Shown piece after piece: positions 17,323 through 26,341 of a stretch of 64,000 nt of DNA. The stretch covers positions 234,041 through 298,040 of the forward strand of contig CAMLPV010000001.1 in NCBI GenBank assembly GCA_946482005.1, read 5' to 3'. This DNA is from an uncultured Gilliamella sp. GTDB lineage: Bacteria > Pseudomonadota > Gammaproteobacteria > Enterobacterales > Orbaceae. The notes beneath the pieces are model-generated. The model saw only the letters and a program-made list of their open reading frames with translations, ran no database searches and was not told where the DNA came from. The position numbers and the translations under genes were made by a program. How positions within the stretch are numbered: position 1 is the stretch's first letter; every line of letters starts with the position of its first letter.

Positions 17323-17754
17323 ATGAAGTTTTTTAAAGATACAGACGACAATGTATTTGCATTTGACGAAGATGGCTCTCAGGATAAATATATATCCTCT
17401 GATTTAGTAGCTATCAGTAAAGGTGAAGCTGACAAGCTTGTCGAAAAAGCGCAAGAAATGAGCCGAGCAGAGACCGAAGATTATATTCCCGATACTCTAT
17501 CTCGATTCCAAATGCTGTCAATTTTGAAGATATCAAAACTTGATAGCGGGGAATCTATGTATCAAGTGGTAGATAATTTTATTAATAAACTATCAGATGA
17601 TTCCCCTGATAATATAATTATCAAAACGGCATGGGATTCGGCATCCGAATTTAGACGAGAATCTTTGCTTGTTTCGGCGATACAAAAGCACTTGAATCTC
17701 TCTGCTGCCGAAATTGATGAGTTATTTAAAAATGGAGCTCAATTATCAACATAA
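17323..17754 (+). CDS. Probable tail fibre assembly protein / chaperone
   Basis: The 143-residue product begins KFFKDTDDNVFAFDEDGSQDKYI and continues with a DLVAISKGEADKL stretch, the N-terminal signature of small proteins encoded next to tail fibres. The rest is helical and acidic and does not match the classic Caudo_TAP end seen in the Mu-like prophage copy (33687-34295). AGGAG lies upstream of the start. By position it should help fold or attach the fibre encoded just upstream. It is the last gene of the tail cluster; no integrase or attachment site is seen after it. Confidence 0.6.
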   Translation: MKFFKDTDDNVFAFDEDGSQDKYISSDLVAISKGEADKLVEKAQEMSRAETEDYIPDTLSRFQMLSILKISKLDSGESMYQVVDNFINKLSDDSPDNIIIKTAWDSASEFRRESLLVSAIQKHLNLSAAEIDELFKNGAQLST

Positions 17755-18180
17755 ATGTTAGTTTATTTTTTCGAAAAGTCGCTATCGAGTAATCTACCAT
17801 CTTATCATTCTTCAACTTATAATCGCTAAATAGCATCAGATAAAATCACAAAATCTACTCTTTCCTATAAAGCGTTGTTAGTTTAATAAAAAACGCAGTG
17901 GTGATCGTCGTGCTTATTGATTATACAGCATTTACCCGACAGTACTATTTCGTAATTGTCGGGCGTCATCTATATTAATATAAATCGATTAAGTTTGTTT
18001 TGATGTATTTATAAGATTAAAAATAGTCAGTTTTCTTTATTATAAGCGCAACTATTTTTATATTAACTTGTAATCTAGAATTTTGAGAGGATTCGAATAA
18101 ATTCAAACACACTAAACGGTATTTTTAATAGCACTTTCTTAAACATTCGAAAATTTAATAGCTAATCAAAAATATACAAT
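17755..18180. other. Non-coding end of the tail locus
   Basis: No gene seen. A hairpin CCCGACA/TGTCGGG (17935-17963, 15-base loop, no T run) is the only structured element. Beyond it the sequence becomes very AT-rich and grades into Rhs-related remnants on the minus strand. Confidence 0.5.
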
Positions 18181-18660
18181 CCAGTTGTTACTCCGTAGGA
18201 AGGTTATTAATAAAGCTATCAAGTTCTTCTTTACCTAAAAAATTTACAATATTAAATAATAGTATAGGTAAATTGAGTGATGCTAAAGCATTATTCAATT
18301 TTACTAACTAATTGTTTGATAGATATTTTATGGCTATATTTTTAACAATATTTAACGCAAAAGAAAATTGTATGGCTAATCCGAACTCTATTTAATTAAA
18401 ACCTTAAGTTCATTTGTTGGATAACTAAAAGAATTATTATTCACACAGGTAATGAGCATTTTTTATTTATGTTTTCCTGTTCGTTGAATTTAATTTTTTC
18501 CATTACACCGTCCATTTAAATAAGTTTTTCTTGAAACAATATACATTCTCCAATAATGTTAGGTCCATCCATAAAGTTGAATTTGAATCCTTCTTTTAAT
18601 ATTTTTTTCGGCGCTTTTTCCGTCAAATATAGTCCTATCCCAATTAATTAGTGATTTCAT
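18181..18660 (-). pseudogene. Decayed Rhs immunity gene (homologue of 29167-29838)
   Basis: On the minus strand the start reads MKSLINWDRTIFDGK, then after a deletion continues as a GFKFNFMDGPN-type segment with GECILF, and after more damage as NLPILLFNIVNFLGKEELDSF. The same three blocks occur in order in the intact 223-residue protein at 29167-29838. It directly follows the toxin-tip gene 18660-19016 (stop and start overlap as TAATG), so the pair is a former toxin/immunity cassette. Internal deletion and frameshifts make it non-functional. Confidence 0.75.
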
Positions 18661-19016
18661 TATTTACACTCTACTTTAATTGAATTAACTTTTTCAACTT
18701 CAGTTTTTCCATTTAAATCTGCAACCTCAATAGCTCTCACATAACCTATTTCATCTAAGTGACCTTCTTTATAAGCAACTTTTGCTACTGCATCATCTAC
18801 ATCAAAAGATACTACATAAAATTTTGAGACGCTGCCTACCCCATTTAACCAACCAGTAAAACTTTCAGCCAACCTTTTTGCGTCCATTCTCACTGTATCT
18901 CCACCAGCTTTCTCACCATTGTAAATAGCATCAACATGCTCTGTACCACTCATTGTTCTAAACAATTTCAGCAACTCAAACGGCTCGATTATCATATAAT
19001 AATCATATGTATACAC
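18660..19016 (-). CDS. Orphan Rhs C-terminal toxin tip
   Basis: This is an open frame of 118 codons. The first residues (VYTYDYYMIIEPFEL) are the decayed end of an Rhs core, corresponding to the NLYAYVHDSNTQVDPFGL junction of other copies; the toxin tip proper starts at about LLKLFRTMS. The tip aligns with the broken tip at 28834-29161: LFRTM, GGD, AES, the VVxFxxDD core, a CIADYDLDGIG-like block, RAIE..DLN and a KVNS-type end. I do not recognise its enzyme class. It has lost its Rhs carrier and probably its translation start, since no ribosome site precedes the ATG, so it may be silent. Confidence 0.55.
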   Translation of the reverse strand: MYTYDYYMIIEPFELLKLFRTMSGTEHVDAIYNGEKAGGDTVRMDAKRLAESFTGWLNGVGSVSKFYVVSFDVDDAVAKVAYKEGHLDEIGYVRAIEVADLNGKTEVEKVNSIKVECK

Positions 19017-19019
19017 ATT

Positions 19020-19205
19020 TAGATTATTTTAGACAAGCTTGCTAGCGTCTTGGCTAATGTAGGCGCCATTGTCTGGGGTATAGTAACGGAACCTATGATA
19101 ATCGAGTGCTCTAAGTTCTTCATCCCCATACCGAACAGACTGTTTGAAAGATAGTATATGCTTATTGTTAAAGCTATCTTGCTGTATCCTTCTAAAAATA
19201 TCAAA
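19020..19205 (-). pseudogene. Rhs core remnant upstream of the orphan tip
   Basis: Read on the minus strand in shifting frames it gives FNNKHILSFKQ, DEELRALDYHRFRYY and TPDNGAYISQD, the last part of an Rhs core before the toxin junction. It shows that the 18.2-19.2 kb cassette is a displaced Rhs end pointing opposite to the main graveyard at 27-33 kb. Confidence 0.7.
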
Positions 19206-20064
19206 CTTTATCAGCCAAACAAGATTGCTTTTTTGTAGTGTGCTTGAACATCTTATTAAATAATCGGATTAGCTAAAGTAACTGTCGTGGCAAAGATATT
19301 CATAATTTTTAGCAATAAATATTTTAGCCGTTCTTCTTGCTAAAGAATTGTATTGGAAATGTCTATTTTGGGATTTTACTTGAAACGATAAATGATATTT
19401 TGCAACATTCTACAATTATTATGTTCCCGTAGTTCCTGAGGATCTATAAAGCTAAATCTTTTTGGAACAAAACAACTAACTCAATTAGCTGGTTTTATAT
19501 GATTATAACATCCTGATAAATCGTATAAATATAGATTCTAATATCTCTTAAATCGCTATCTAAGATAAACCAAACAACTTTAATACCCAAAACGGAATAC
19601 AGAAACTTCAACCATTGCCACCAACCGCTGAACTTGTACAATATCTTTCACCTTATTAAAAATTTTATTTCCAAAGTTCGGATTCTATAAATATATCGAT
19701 CTAAAAAAAATAATTATTTTAAATTTTGTGTTTTATTGGTTTCCAAATTGCTTCCATAGTTGATAATTTCTTAATAAATCCGGTGCAAATAATAAATATT
19801 CCATCTGATACTACTTTTAAAAAAGTGGTGATATTCGTTCAGCAATTTTTAACTAAACTTTTCTCTACTTATCAATATGTTAAGTTTATTTATCAATTTT
19901 TACCTTATTTGATTTATCGTTTTATGAAATACAATTGAACTAAATATGTATATTATTTGATTGTTTTTTCGGTAACTGTTTTAATTTTTATCGGTAAAAT
20001 TGATATGACGGCAACAATCGTTTCATAGAAAATAGAGAAATAAATTTTTTACATAAAACCTTTT
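19206..20064. other. AT-rich non-coding stretch
   Basis: No gene I can support. The minus strand may hold more Rhs decay products, but I found no clear motif. A 70-codon + strand frame at 19726-19938 has no ribosome site and low complexity and is not called. Confidence 0.4.
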
Positions 20065-20087
20065 CAGTTTCCATATTATGGAAACTG
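20065..20087. promoter_or_regulatory. Perfect 11-bp inverted repeat, likely WYL-regulator operator
   Basis: CAGTTTCCATA and TATGGAAACTG flank a single T. The site ends 71 bases before the WYL regulator gene, in the expected promoter region. WYL regulators of defence loci (BrxR, CapW) bind such dyads in their own promoters, so autoregulation is likely. Confidence 0.7.
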
Positions 20088-20158
20088 TCAGTGATATAGT
20101 GTTTGTCATTCGTTATGTACTATTGAAATAGTTATAAATTTTTGAATGGACTTTTAAT

Positions 20159-21100
20159 ATGGCAATAAAACATGATCCAGATAGTAGCCCAGGGCAAAAG
20201 TTGTTACGTATGTACCAAATATTATTTTCAGAAGATAAATGCCACTATCAGTCTGAATTAAGTAAACAACTAAATTGTTCTGCACAAACAATTATGCGAT
20301 TAGCAAATGAAATAGAACAATCAAGTCCTAGCTGTTTTCTAACAGGACTTGATAACGGGCGTCGATGGTACCGTTTGCAAGCTAAACACCACAATATGTT
20401 AGGACTTGATTATCAGGAGCTACATTATCTAAGTTTATGTCAGGAACTTTCTAAAGCTTTTATTCCACAGGATGTTTCTAAACGTTTAGATCAAACTATT
20501 TTGAAACTATCAACGCTGTTGTTAGAGCAGGATTCTGAAAAACTTCCGTATACAAATAAACCAATCGCATTTTTCAGTAAAGGAAAGATTGATTATTCAA
20601 CACATGATTCGATCGTTGAGAATTTATTAACCTGTATTAACTCTCAATATTTTTGCCATCTTCATTATTCATCCGATAGGAATCCAAATGGTAAAAATCA
20701 TTATTTTATACCCAAAAAACTTATTGCAATGAATAACGCTTTATATGTCTATGGTGCCAGCACAAACAATGTCGGCAAAGAACTAATCAATACTATGTGT
20801 TTAGCCATTCACCGTATCAAAAAATTAGATCTAATTAAACAGCAAATTTATTTAACTATTCCTGACCCTAACCCAAATACTTTTGGTTTACCTTGGCATG
20901 AACCTCGCACCTTTACCATACAGTTCAGAAAAGAAGTTTCAACCTATATAAAAGAACGAGTATGGGCTGAACAACAAAAAATAGAAGAGTTAGATAACGG
21001 TGATATTGCATTAACGATTACCACATGTAGTGAACCCGAACTTATGGCATGGGTCAGAAGTTTTGGAAAAAAGGCGTTGTTCCCTAGTTTAATTGAGTAA
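20159..21100 (+). CDS. WYL-domain transcriptional regulator (BrxR/CapW-like)
   Basis: The 313-residue product has an N-terminal winged helix (residues about 12-60; SELSKQLNCSAQTIMRLANEI), a linker, then a WYL-type ligand domain (about 165-245; CHLHYSSDRNPNGKNHYFIPKKLIAMNNALYVYG) and a WCX-like C-terminus ending LMAWVRSFG. This three-part form is that of the BrxR/CapW regulators that guard anti-phage loci, holding them off until a ligand, perhaps a nucleic-acid fragment, is sensed. The perfect dyad 20065-20087 lies upstream. Three genes on the same strand follow at 64, 45 and -19 bases. The WYL fold call is confident; the defence role is inferred from family and context. Confidence 0.82.
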   Translation: MAIKHDPDSSPGQKLLRMYQILFSEDKCHYQSELSKQLNCSAQTIMRLANEIEQSSPSCFLTGLDNGRRWYRLQAKHHNMLGLDYQELHYLSLCQELSKAFIPQDVSKRLDQTILKLSTLLLEQDSEKLPYTNKPIAFFSKGKIDYSTHDSIVENLLTCINSQYFCHLHYSSDRNPNGKNHYFIPKKLIAMNNALYVYGASTNNVGKELINTMCLAIHRIKKLDLIKQQIYLTIPDPNPNTFGLPWHEPRTFTIQFRKEVSTYIKERVWAEQQKIEELDNGDIALTITTCSEPELMAWVRSFGKKALFPSLIE

Positions 21101-21163
21101 TAACAGTAGATAAAAATAGTAGTGAAAGAACCTAACATTTAAATTTTAGATGAGGAAAATAAC

Positions 21164-22252
21164 ATGGCATTACCGTTAGTGATTATTGGCGCTGCTGCTG
21201 CGGCAACAGCGTTTGGTGGCAAAAAAGCATATGATGGATATAAAACCAAACAAGAGGCCAATGAAATTCAGGAGAATTTATTTCGAAAATACAATAACAG
21301 AAAAGAACAACTTGATAAAATACAGCAGAATACTGATGAAGGATTAAATAACCTTGGTGTTCTGGAACTGAGCATTGGTCAATCAATTGGTGAATTTGAA
21401 AAATTAGCTAAGGAATTATTAGTAAAATTGGAAAAAAGTGGTTATAAAAACCAAAAATTGACTATCCCACAAAACCAATTGGATAAAATTAATGATTATG
21501 CTTTTTCTACGACTGAATTTTTAGCAACAGTAGCTGCTGCGGGCGCCACCGGTGCCGCTGCAAGTTTTGCTGTTTATGGTGGAGTGATGGCATTTGCTGC
21601 AGCATCAACAGGTACCCCTATTGCAGCATTGTCAGGTGCCGCTGCCTACAATGCAACAATGGCTGCAATTGGCGGTGGATCGCTTGCTGCTGGAGGTTGG
21701 GGAATGGCTGGTGGTGCGATGGTATTAGGTGCCGCCGCCGTAGCTCCTATTTTAGCTGTTGCTGGTTTGGCTTATGCATTACATGCAGAAAAAGCATTAA
21801 CGAATGCAGAAAAACAAAGAGAAGAAGTTAATAAAGCTTTAGAAAAAATGAACTTGGCCGAAGTACGACTTAACAAAATAACTAATTATATACAAAGAAT
21901 AAATCTATCACTGACTTCTGTTAATAATACTTTTATTGAATATTTCGATGCTTTAAAAGCAATGCATCAAACTATTATGAAGCGTCATCAAGGGGAAGAT
22001 ATCTCAATTGATGAATCTAAAGAATGTCTTCAAAAAATTGATAACGGTTATGCATTGGCAGCTATTATGACTGAGATAATTACTACTCCGATTTTTAAAC
22101 CCAAAGTTGATGAAGATGGAAAAGCGGTTATTAAAGATGGACAAGTACAATTCGATACTGATGAGGACGGAGGTAGCGTACTTAATGAAACAATTTTAGA
22201 TTCAGTTTTAACTGAACAGTCTAAAAAATATAATGAAATTTTATCAAAATAA
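21164..22252 (+). CDS. Gly/Ala-rich membrane protein with coiled coils
   Basis: The 362-residue product is of a family I cannot name. Residues 1-17 are hydrophobic (PLVIIGAAAAATAFGG). A helical stretch follows (30-115). Then comes a long Gly/Ala-rich hydrophobic region (about 118-206) with glycine-zipper spacing, able to form a helical hairpin or pore; next a second coiled-coil region (208-275) and an acidic tail. The build, two coiled arms around a glycine-zipper membrane hairpin, recalls pore-forming toxins and effectors, which is inference only. The start has a GAGGA ribosome site. A hairpin terminator separates it from the next gene and could set a high ratio of this product. Confidence 0.6.
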   Translation: MALPLVIIGAAAAATAFGGKKAYDGYKTKQEANEIQENLFRKYNNRKEQLDKIQQNTDEGLNNLGVLELSIGQSIGEFEKLAKELLVKLEKSGYKNQKLTIPQNQLDKINDYAFSTTEFLATVAAAGATGAAASFAVYGGVMAFAAASTGTPIAALSGAAAYNATMAAIGGGSLAAGGWGMAGGAMVLGAAAVAPILAVAGLAYALHAEKALTNAEKQREEVNKALEKMNLAEVRLNKITNYIQRINLSLTSVNNTFIEYFDALKAMHQTIMKRHQGEDISIDESKECLQKIDNGYALAAIMTEIITTPIFKPKVDEDGKAVIKDGQVQFDTDEDGGSVLNETILDSVLTEQSKKYNEILSK

Positions 22253-22261
22253 TTATATATC

Positions 22262-22284
22262 GCCGGATATTTTCCGGCCCTTTT
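22262..22284 (+). terminator. Attenuator-like terminator inside the WYL locus
   Basis: GCCGGA-TATTT-TCCGGC stem followed by CCTTTT. It lies between the Gly/Ala-rich membrane gene and the HNH-like gene, so part of the transcription probably stops here. AAGGA for the next start follows directly. Confidence 0.65.
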
Positions 22285-22297
22285 CTAAGGAACGTCT

Positions 22298-23869
22298 ATG
22301 TATAAAGCTGAAATAGACTGGAGTCACGAGCTTCATCAAACTGTTGTTAAATCACTAGCGACTTCTTTTGGATTAGATTTTTTATTATTTAAAGATAAAA
22401 ATGGCGGTGATGTCGATACTATCTATAATGTGAGAAAGGGGATTTACGCGACTGAAAAGGAAAAAGAGCGATATGATAATCGAGGGAAATATGATTCTCA
22501 TAAATATCATTCACACCGTAATTATATTGCAACAAATAAACAAGGTAAAATTGCTCATCAACAAGGGAAGTTATGTGATGAATATACAGGTAAAGTTTTT
22601 AGTATTAATGATAAAAAAAATCTAGATCACGTTATATCTGGAAATGAGATCCATGATGATGCAGGTAGAATTTTAGCCGATATGAGAGGGGAAGATTTAG
22701 CAAATGCTGAATCAAATCTTTGTTTTACTAATGAAAATATTAATAAAAAGAAGCAAGATAAGTCGATGGAGCAGTTTACTCTGAAACTACAAAATGAGCA
22801 TATTGAAAGACAACAAAAAATAGCTGAACTCAAAAATAAACCTCATTTAACCGAACAAGAGCAAAAAGAGTTAAAAAAATTAGAAAATATAGATAATGCT
22901 GATTTAGCAAAGATGAAAAAAATCGATGAAAAAGCGAGAGCAGATTATAATCAAAAGATAAATCGTGAATATTATACAAGTAGTAAATTTTTAAAAAATA
23001 TCACTAAACAGGCTGCTATTTCAGGTTTTAAAATGGGCACAAGGCAAATGCTGGGGCTGATTTTGGCTGAAGTGTGGTTTGAACTAAAGGAATCAATTCA
23101 TGCTATATATGATCGAAATCGTCAATATTTTACCATCAATGGTTTTATAAATGATTTAATGAGTACATTTAACAATATATGGCATAGAATTAAAAAGAAG
23201 TTCCATACATTTTTTATGGCTTTTAAAGATTCGGCAATAGGTGGAGTGTTATCAAGCGTTAGTACCACCGTGATTAATATTTTTTTTACAACACAAAAAC
23301 AGATCGTGAAGATACTTCGAGAGATTTGGGGAAACTTAGTACAAGCAATTAAATTAATATTCTTTAATCCTCAATCATTACCTTTAGGTCAATTAATAAA
23401 AGAAGTCGGTAAAATTGTTGGTGCAGGAATAGCTGTCTCATGTGGTGTAATGATTAACTCAATGTTATCTCAAGTTATTACATTCCCTTTTGGCGCAGAA
23501 ATAGCTGCTTTTTGTAGCACCTTAGTTACGGGAATTATTACATTAGGGGTAACTTATTATCTTGAAAATGGCGAAATTTGTCAGAAGATTTGGTCATTTT
23601 TAGATAACTTCTCTGATAACAGCACTAAAAGACTTAATTTTTATCGTGAAGTTAATAAAAAATTAGACTGTTACCTATTAGAACTTTACCAATTAGAATT
23701 TAACATTGATACCGAACAACTTGAGCTCTTTTCATTACGTTTATCTTCAGTCAATAATGAACTTGAACGAAGTTTTATACTAAAAGAGGAAATTGATAAA
23801 CGAAATATTAAATTACCATATGAAATGGGAAATTGTGATTCATTAAAGTCATGGTTAAATTCACTGTGA
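22298..23869 (+). CDS. HNH-like nuclease-membrane fusion protein
   Basis: The 523-residue product is not in a family I can name. Residues 93-165 look like an HNH-type metal finger: CDEYTGKVF, then DHVIS (Asp110-His111), then an Asn-rich block NLCFTNENINKKKQDK ending in lysines, a spacing known from HNH nucleases. A charged coiled coil follows (160-220). The C-terminal half carries hydrophobic segments near 240-260, 315-335 and 375-425, the last long enough for two membrane spans. So the protein seems to tether a candidate nuclease or nucleic-acid binder to the membrane. It lies between the Gly/Ala-rich membrane protein and a CxxCxxCC protein. The HNH call needs structure comparison. Confidence 0.55.
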   Translation: MYKAEIDWSHELHQTVVKSLATSFGLDFLLFKDKNGGDVDTIYNVRKGIYATEKEKERYDNRGKYDSHKYHSHRNYIATNKQGKIAHQQGKLCDEYTGKVFSINDKKNLDHVISGNEIHDDAGRILADMRGEDLANAESNLCFTNENINKKKQDKSMEQFTLKLQNEHIERQQKIAELKNKPHLTEQEQKELKKLENIDNADLAKMKKIDEKARADYNQKINREYYTSSKFLKNITKQAAISGFKMGTRQMLGLILAEVWFELKESIHAIYDRNRQYFTINGFINDLMSTFNNIWHRIKKKFHTFFMAFKDSAIGGVLSSVSTTVINIFFTTQKQIVKILREIWGNLVQAIKLIFFNPQSLPLGQLIKEVGKIVGAGIAVSCGVMINSMLSQVITFPFGAEIAAFCSTLVTGIITLGVTYYLENGEICQKIWSFLDNFSDNSTKRLNFYREVNKKLDCYLLELYQLEFNIDTEQLELFSLRLSSVNNELERSFILKEEIDKRNIKLPYEMGNCDSLKSWLNSL

Positions 23870-24132
23870 GTTTTTTAACACCTTTTCCCTGTGAAAAATG
23901 TGGTATATGTTGTTGTCACGTAAATTTATCGCTCGAAACCCAATTTTTGGATCGAGGAGATGGTATTTGCCTTGCTTATAATCCACATTTAAGATTATGT
24001 CGTATTTATGATATACGTCCAGATATTTGTCGGGTAGATGAGCAATATAAAAAAAATTATAAAAACAAATATAGTTGGCAGGAATTCATTGAATTAAATC
24101 AAATAGCCTGCCGTATTTTATTATCTAAATAA
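23851..24132 (+). CDS. YkgJ-like CxxCxxCC cysteine-cluster protein
   Basis: The 93-residue product has the YkgJ-type zinc/iron-binding cluster: CEKCGICC near residues 14-21, then GICLAY (Cys near 40), LCRIY and the diagnostic RPDIC end. Family members bind a metal or iron-sulfur cluster and often serve as modification or maturation partners; here one may assist the protein encoded just upstream. The start overlaps the preceding gene by 19 bases, which implies coupled translation and a joint function. It is shorter than housekeeping YkgJ proteins, which suggests a dedicated variant. Confidence 0.7.
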   Translation: MVKFTVSFLTPFPCEKCGICCCHVNLSLETQFLDRGDGICLAYNPHLRLCRIYDIRPDICRVDEQYKKNYKNKYSWQEFIELNQIACRILLSK

Positions 24133-24237
24133 ATGTTGCAGAAAAACCACATGAAGCATTAAATAATATGACATCAATTGCATATAGAAACATGAAATAA
24201 ATAGCATGATTTTCAACTTGGTCTAGGTACTAATTAT

Positions 24238-24330
24238 GATATATATACGTAATCCTAAAGGCCAATTGATCGGTTTTGAATGTGATGCTTTAGAAAGAAC
24301 AACGGCTAAAATTTTTAATGTTAAAATTTA
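24238..24330 (+). pseudogene. Rhs core scrap
   Basis: It reads YIRNPKGQLIGFECDALE, matching VIRNPKGQLIRFAYDALRR at about 27397-27470. That is an internal Rhs core repeat. It is interrupted soon after by frameshifts. Confidence 0.65.
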
Positions 24331-24819
24331 TTACTATCTTGGCTGACCGCAATGACTTTATCAATAAATACCTAAATAACTTATAAACTAGTTACAGTAA
24401 TTAGTACTTAATACTAAGATATCGAAAAATACTTAATTGAATTAGCATTATTTACCATGAGTGGATTGAATCTATTAAAGTAAATACATTATCTAAATTT
24501 ACGGAAAAGAAATTTGAAAAAATAAAATAAAAAAATTATGTTAGCGTTATGCAATGATTATCAACTTCAGATTTAAAATAATTTTATCTTATTATAGCTT
24601 ATTACAGATAGCATTAAACCTTTAGCTCAATTTACCAGCTGTTCTGAAGAGCTACTTATTTCTCTAGAAATTATCAATGATTTAATCAATGTAAAAATTA
24701 TCGATAAAAGTATGTATCAAATATTAAATAAAAATTCACCTATAAAAAGAGGGTTTTACAAAATTAAAACTCTATTATTTTGTTATAGACATAAGTCTAC
24801 TTTTTCTCAAAGACTGATG

Positions 24820-25120
24820 GTTTTTTCTTATAGAAAATCATTATGTTAATTGTACATAACCATGTATAGCCTATTTAAAAACTCTTTTTTTAAAGATTAA
24901 GCAATTGCTTCTTAAATTGTAGAAACAAAAGAGCCTAGAACTCTAAAAGAATAAGGTTGTCAGGTTTAAAATTTCGATTTAGCTATATGGAATGATTAGC
25001 GATAGCCCAGATATCTATTCCTCCTAAAAAATGGAAAGCAATTAATTGGTTAGCGGAAGTTTTAATTTAGGCTAGCGAAGATTTTTGCAAAGTATAAAGA
25101 AAAAAGCTATTGTTCTAAAT
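24820..25120 (+). pseudogene. Decayed NADAR-family copy
   Basis: Across stops and frame changes it reads SLFKNSFFKD, ETKEPRTLKE, a WND-type block and PDIYSS..KNGKQL, the same order as the better preserved NADAR pseudogene at 26783-27262 (ALLFKD, ETKEPRIPKE, IWNE, PDILAPKNGKAL). The middle third is deleted. It is older and more damaged than that copy. Confidence 0.6.
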
Positions 25121-25150
25121 AGTCTCAAAAGATTAAATAAAATTATTTAA

Positions 25151-25474
25151 ATGAAAAGTTATATTTTAATTCATGAGTTAGCTGGTTTACGTATTGTTGC
25201 GCAATGCAAAGATTTAAAATTACAGCAACTATTAACATCTTTAGGTTTTATTAAAGAACAGAATGATTTTTTTATTAAAAAAGTTAATACTGAGCAACAA
25301 AGAATCCACATTATTAAAAATTTAATGCAAAATTATCAAGTATTATTTGCAGATGGGCAAGATTGGAGTCCCGCTCAATTAATCTTGTATTATAGAGATC
25401 AAGGAATTATTGACGGAAAAATTAAAATTATTTCTTGGCTAAACCAGCATAAATATAAAATTATAGAAGAATAG
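25151..25474 (+). CDS. Hypothetical protein
   Basis: The 107-residue product is not recognised. It is soluble and lysine/glutamine-rich, with predicted alpha/beta character (SYILIHELAGLRIVAQC at the start, then QQRIHIIKNLMQNYQVLF). There is no clear ribosome site before the ATG. It sits in the Rhs graveyard between two NADAR remnants, where small intact frames are often orphan immunity genes. The intact frame in a decayed setting suggests recent selection or recent arrival, but nothing links it to a specific toxin. Confidence 0.4.
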   Translation: MKSYILIHELAGLRIVAQCKDLKLQQLLTSLGFIKEQNDFFIKKVNTEQQRIHIIKNLMQNYQVLFADGQDWSPAQLILYYRDQGIIDGKIKIISWLNQHKYKIIEE

Positions 25475-25602
25475 AAGCAGGTTGACTTTGGCTTTACAGG
25501 GAACAAGCGTAATTTAAATACCTATCTGTATAGCAAAATTCAAAAAACATCTACTAGATTCAGCAGATAATGCATGGTGAGATCTTTTTTAGAGCGAAAA
25601 GT

Positions 25603-25881
25603 ATGAATAATTTATTATTAAAAGTGGATAAAGCAATTGAAAAAATTTCAAATTCTTCAATTCATGATATTAAAGTAAGTGAAAATCAAAGGGATATTAT
25701 TTTGAATTATTTAGATAATGTAAAAAAAAATATGTTATCGAATAATTATATCGAGCTAATCGATGGCGCTCAAATATCATATTTTATAATTGATTCATGG
25801 AATTATAAAGAAAGTCTCACAACTGAATTATTATCCATTATTCAAAATTATGAAAAATGGGTAAAAAAAATTAATAACTAA
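25603..25881 (+). CDS. Hypothetical small protein, possible orphan immunity protein
   Basis: The 92-residue product is not recognised. It is mainly helical, with an amphipathic N-terminus (NNLLLKVDKAIEKISNSS) and a C-terminal LLSIIQNYEKWVKK helix. I start at the ATG at 25603; the frame is open 33 bases further up without a ribosome site. No toxin gene remains directly upstream. Size, AT-rich codon use and location in the Rhs graveyard fit an immunity gene that outlived its toxin. Confidence 0.4.
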   Translation: MNNLLLKVDKAIEKISNSSIHDIKVSENQRDIILNYLDNVKKNMLSNNYIELIDGAQISYFIIDSWNYKESLTTELLSIIQNYEKWVKKINN

Positions 25882-25934
25882 ACAATAATAACCAATTAAA
25901 ATGAGTTGGCCTTTTTGTTTCAACTAGTCAACAC

Positions 25935-26275
25935 CATTATCCTCAATTGCACTATTTCATTCAGACCGAGGAAAAGAGTTTGATAATCAATTACTCGATA
26001 GTTGTTTTGAGGTATTTGGTATCACTCGCTCATTGAGCCATAAAGGATGTCCTTACGATAATGCCGTTGCTGAAGCGACATTTAAGACAATTAAAACTGA
26101 ATTTGTCAAAAATGAGATATTCACCAATACGAATGAACTAAGGCGATGTACTACGACAACGTATTTCTGCTTATGCATATTGGTATAACAACAATTGACT
26201 GCATTCCTTATTAGGTTACTTGACGACTATGACATTTAATAAACAGTTACTCCTTAATTTTGTTGTATAAAAAAG
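25935..26275 (+). mobile_element. IS3-family transposase remnant
   Basis: A decayed end of an IS3-type OrfB integrase core: LFHSDRGKEFDNQLLD, then FGITRSLSHKGCPYDNAVAEATFKTIKTEF with the second Asp and the Glu region, and later an ISAYAYWYNN segment in a shifted frame. The N-terminal part and the left end are missing and frameshifts occur after about 26140, so it is inactive. It marks one of the recombination events that shaped this region. Confidence 0.8.
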
Positions 26276-26341
26276 TGTAGACATTCCCGATGAATTAATA
26301 TCTAATCCCAATTATAAACCTTAAAATCCCCCAAAAATAGA

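Larger units (their letters stand above)
24133..25150. other. Decayed Rhs and NADAR remnants, no intact gene
   Basis: About 1 kb with no intact gene. An Rhs core scrap lies near 24238-24330 and a decayed NADAR copy near 24820-25120 (both listed). The part between them (24340-24800) is AT-rich with short broken frames that I could not assign. Confidence 0.5.

Noticed and set aside
19726..19938. 70-codon hydrophobic frame
   Set aside because: Very AT-rich low-complexity DNA, no ribosome site, no neighbour suggesting a gene.
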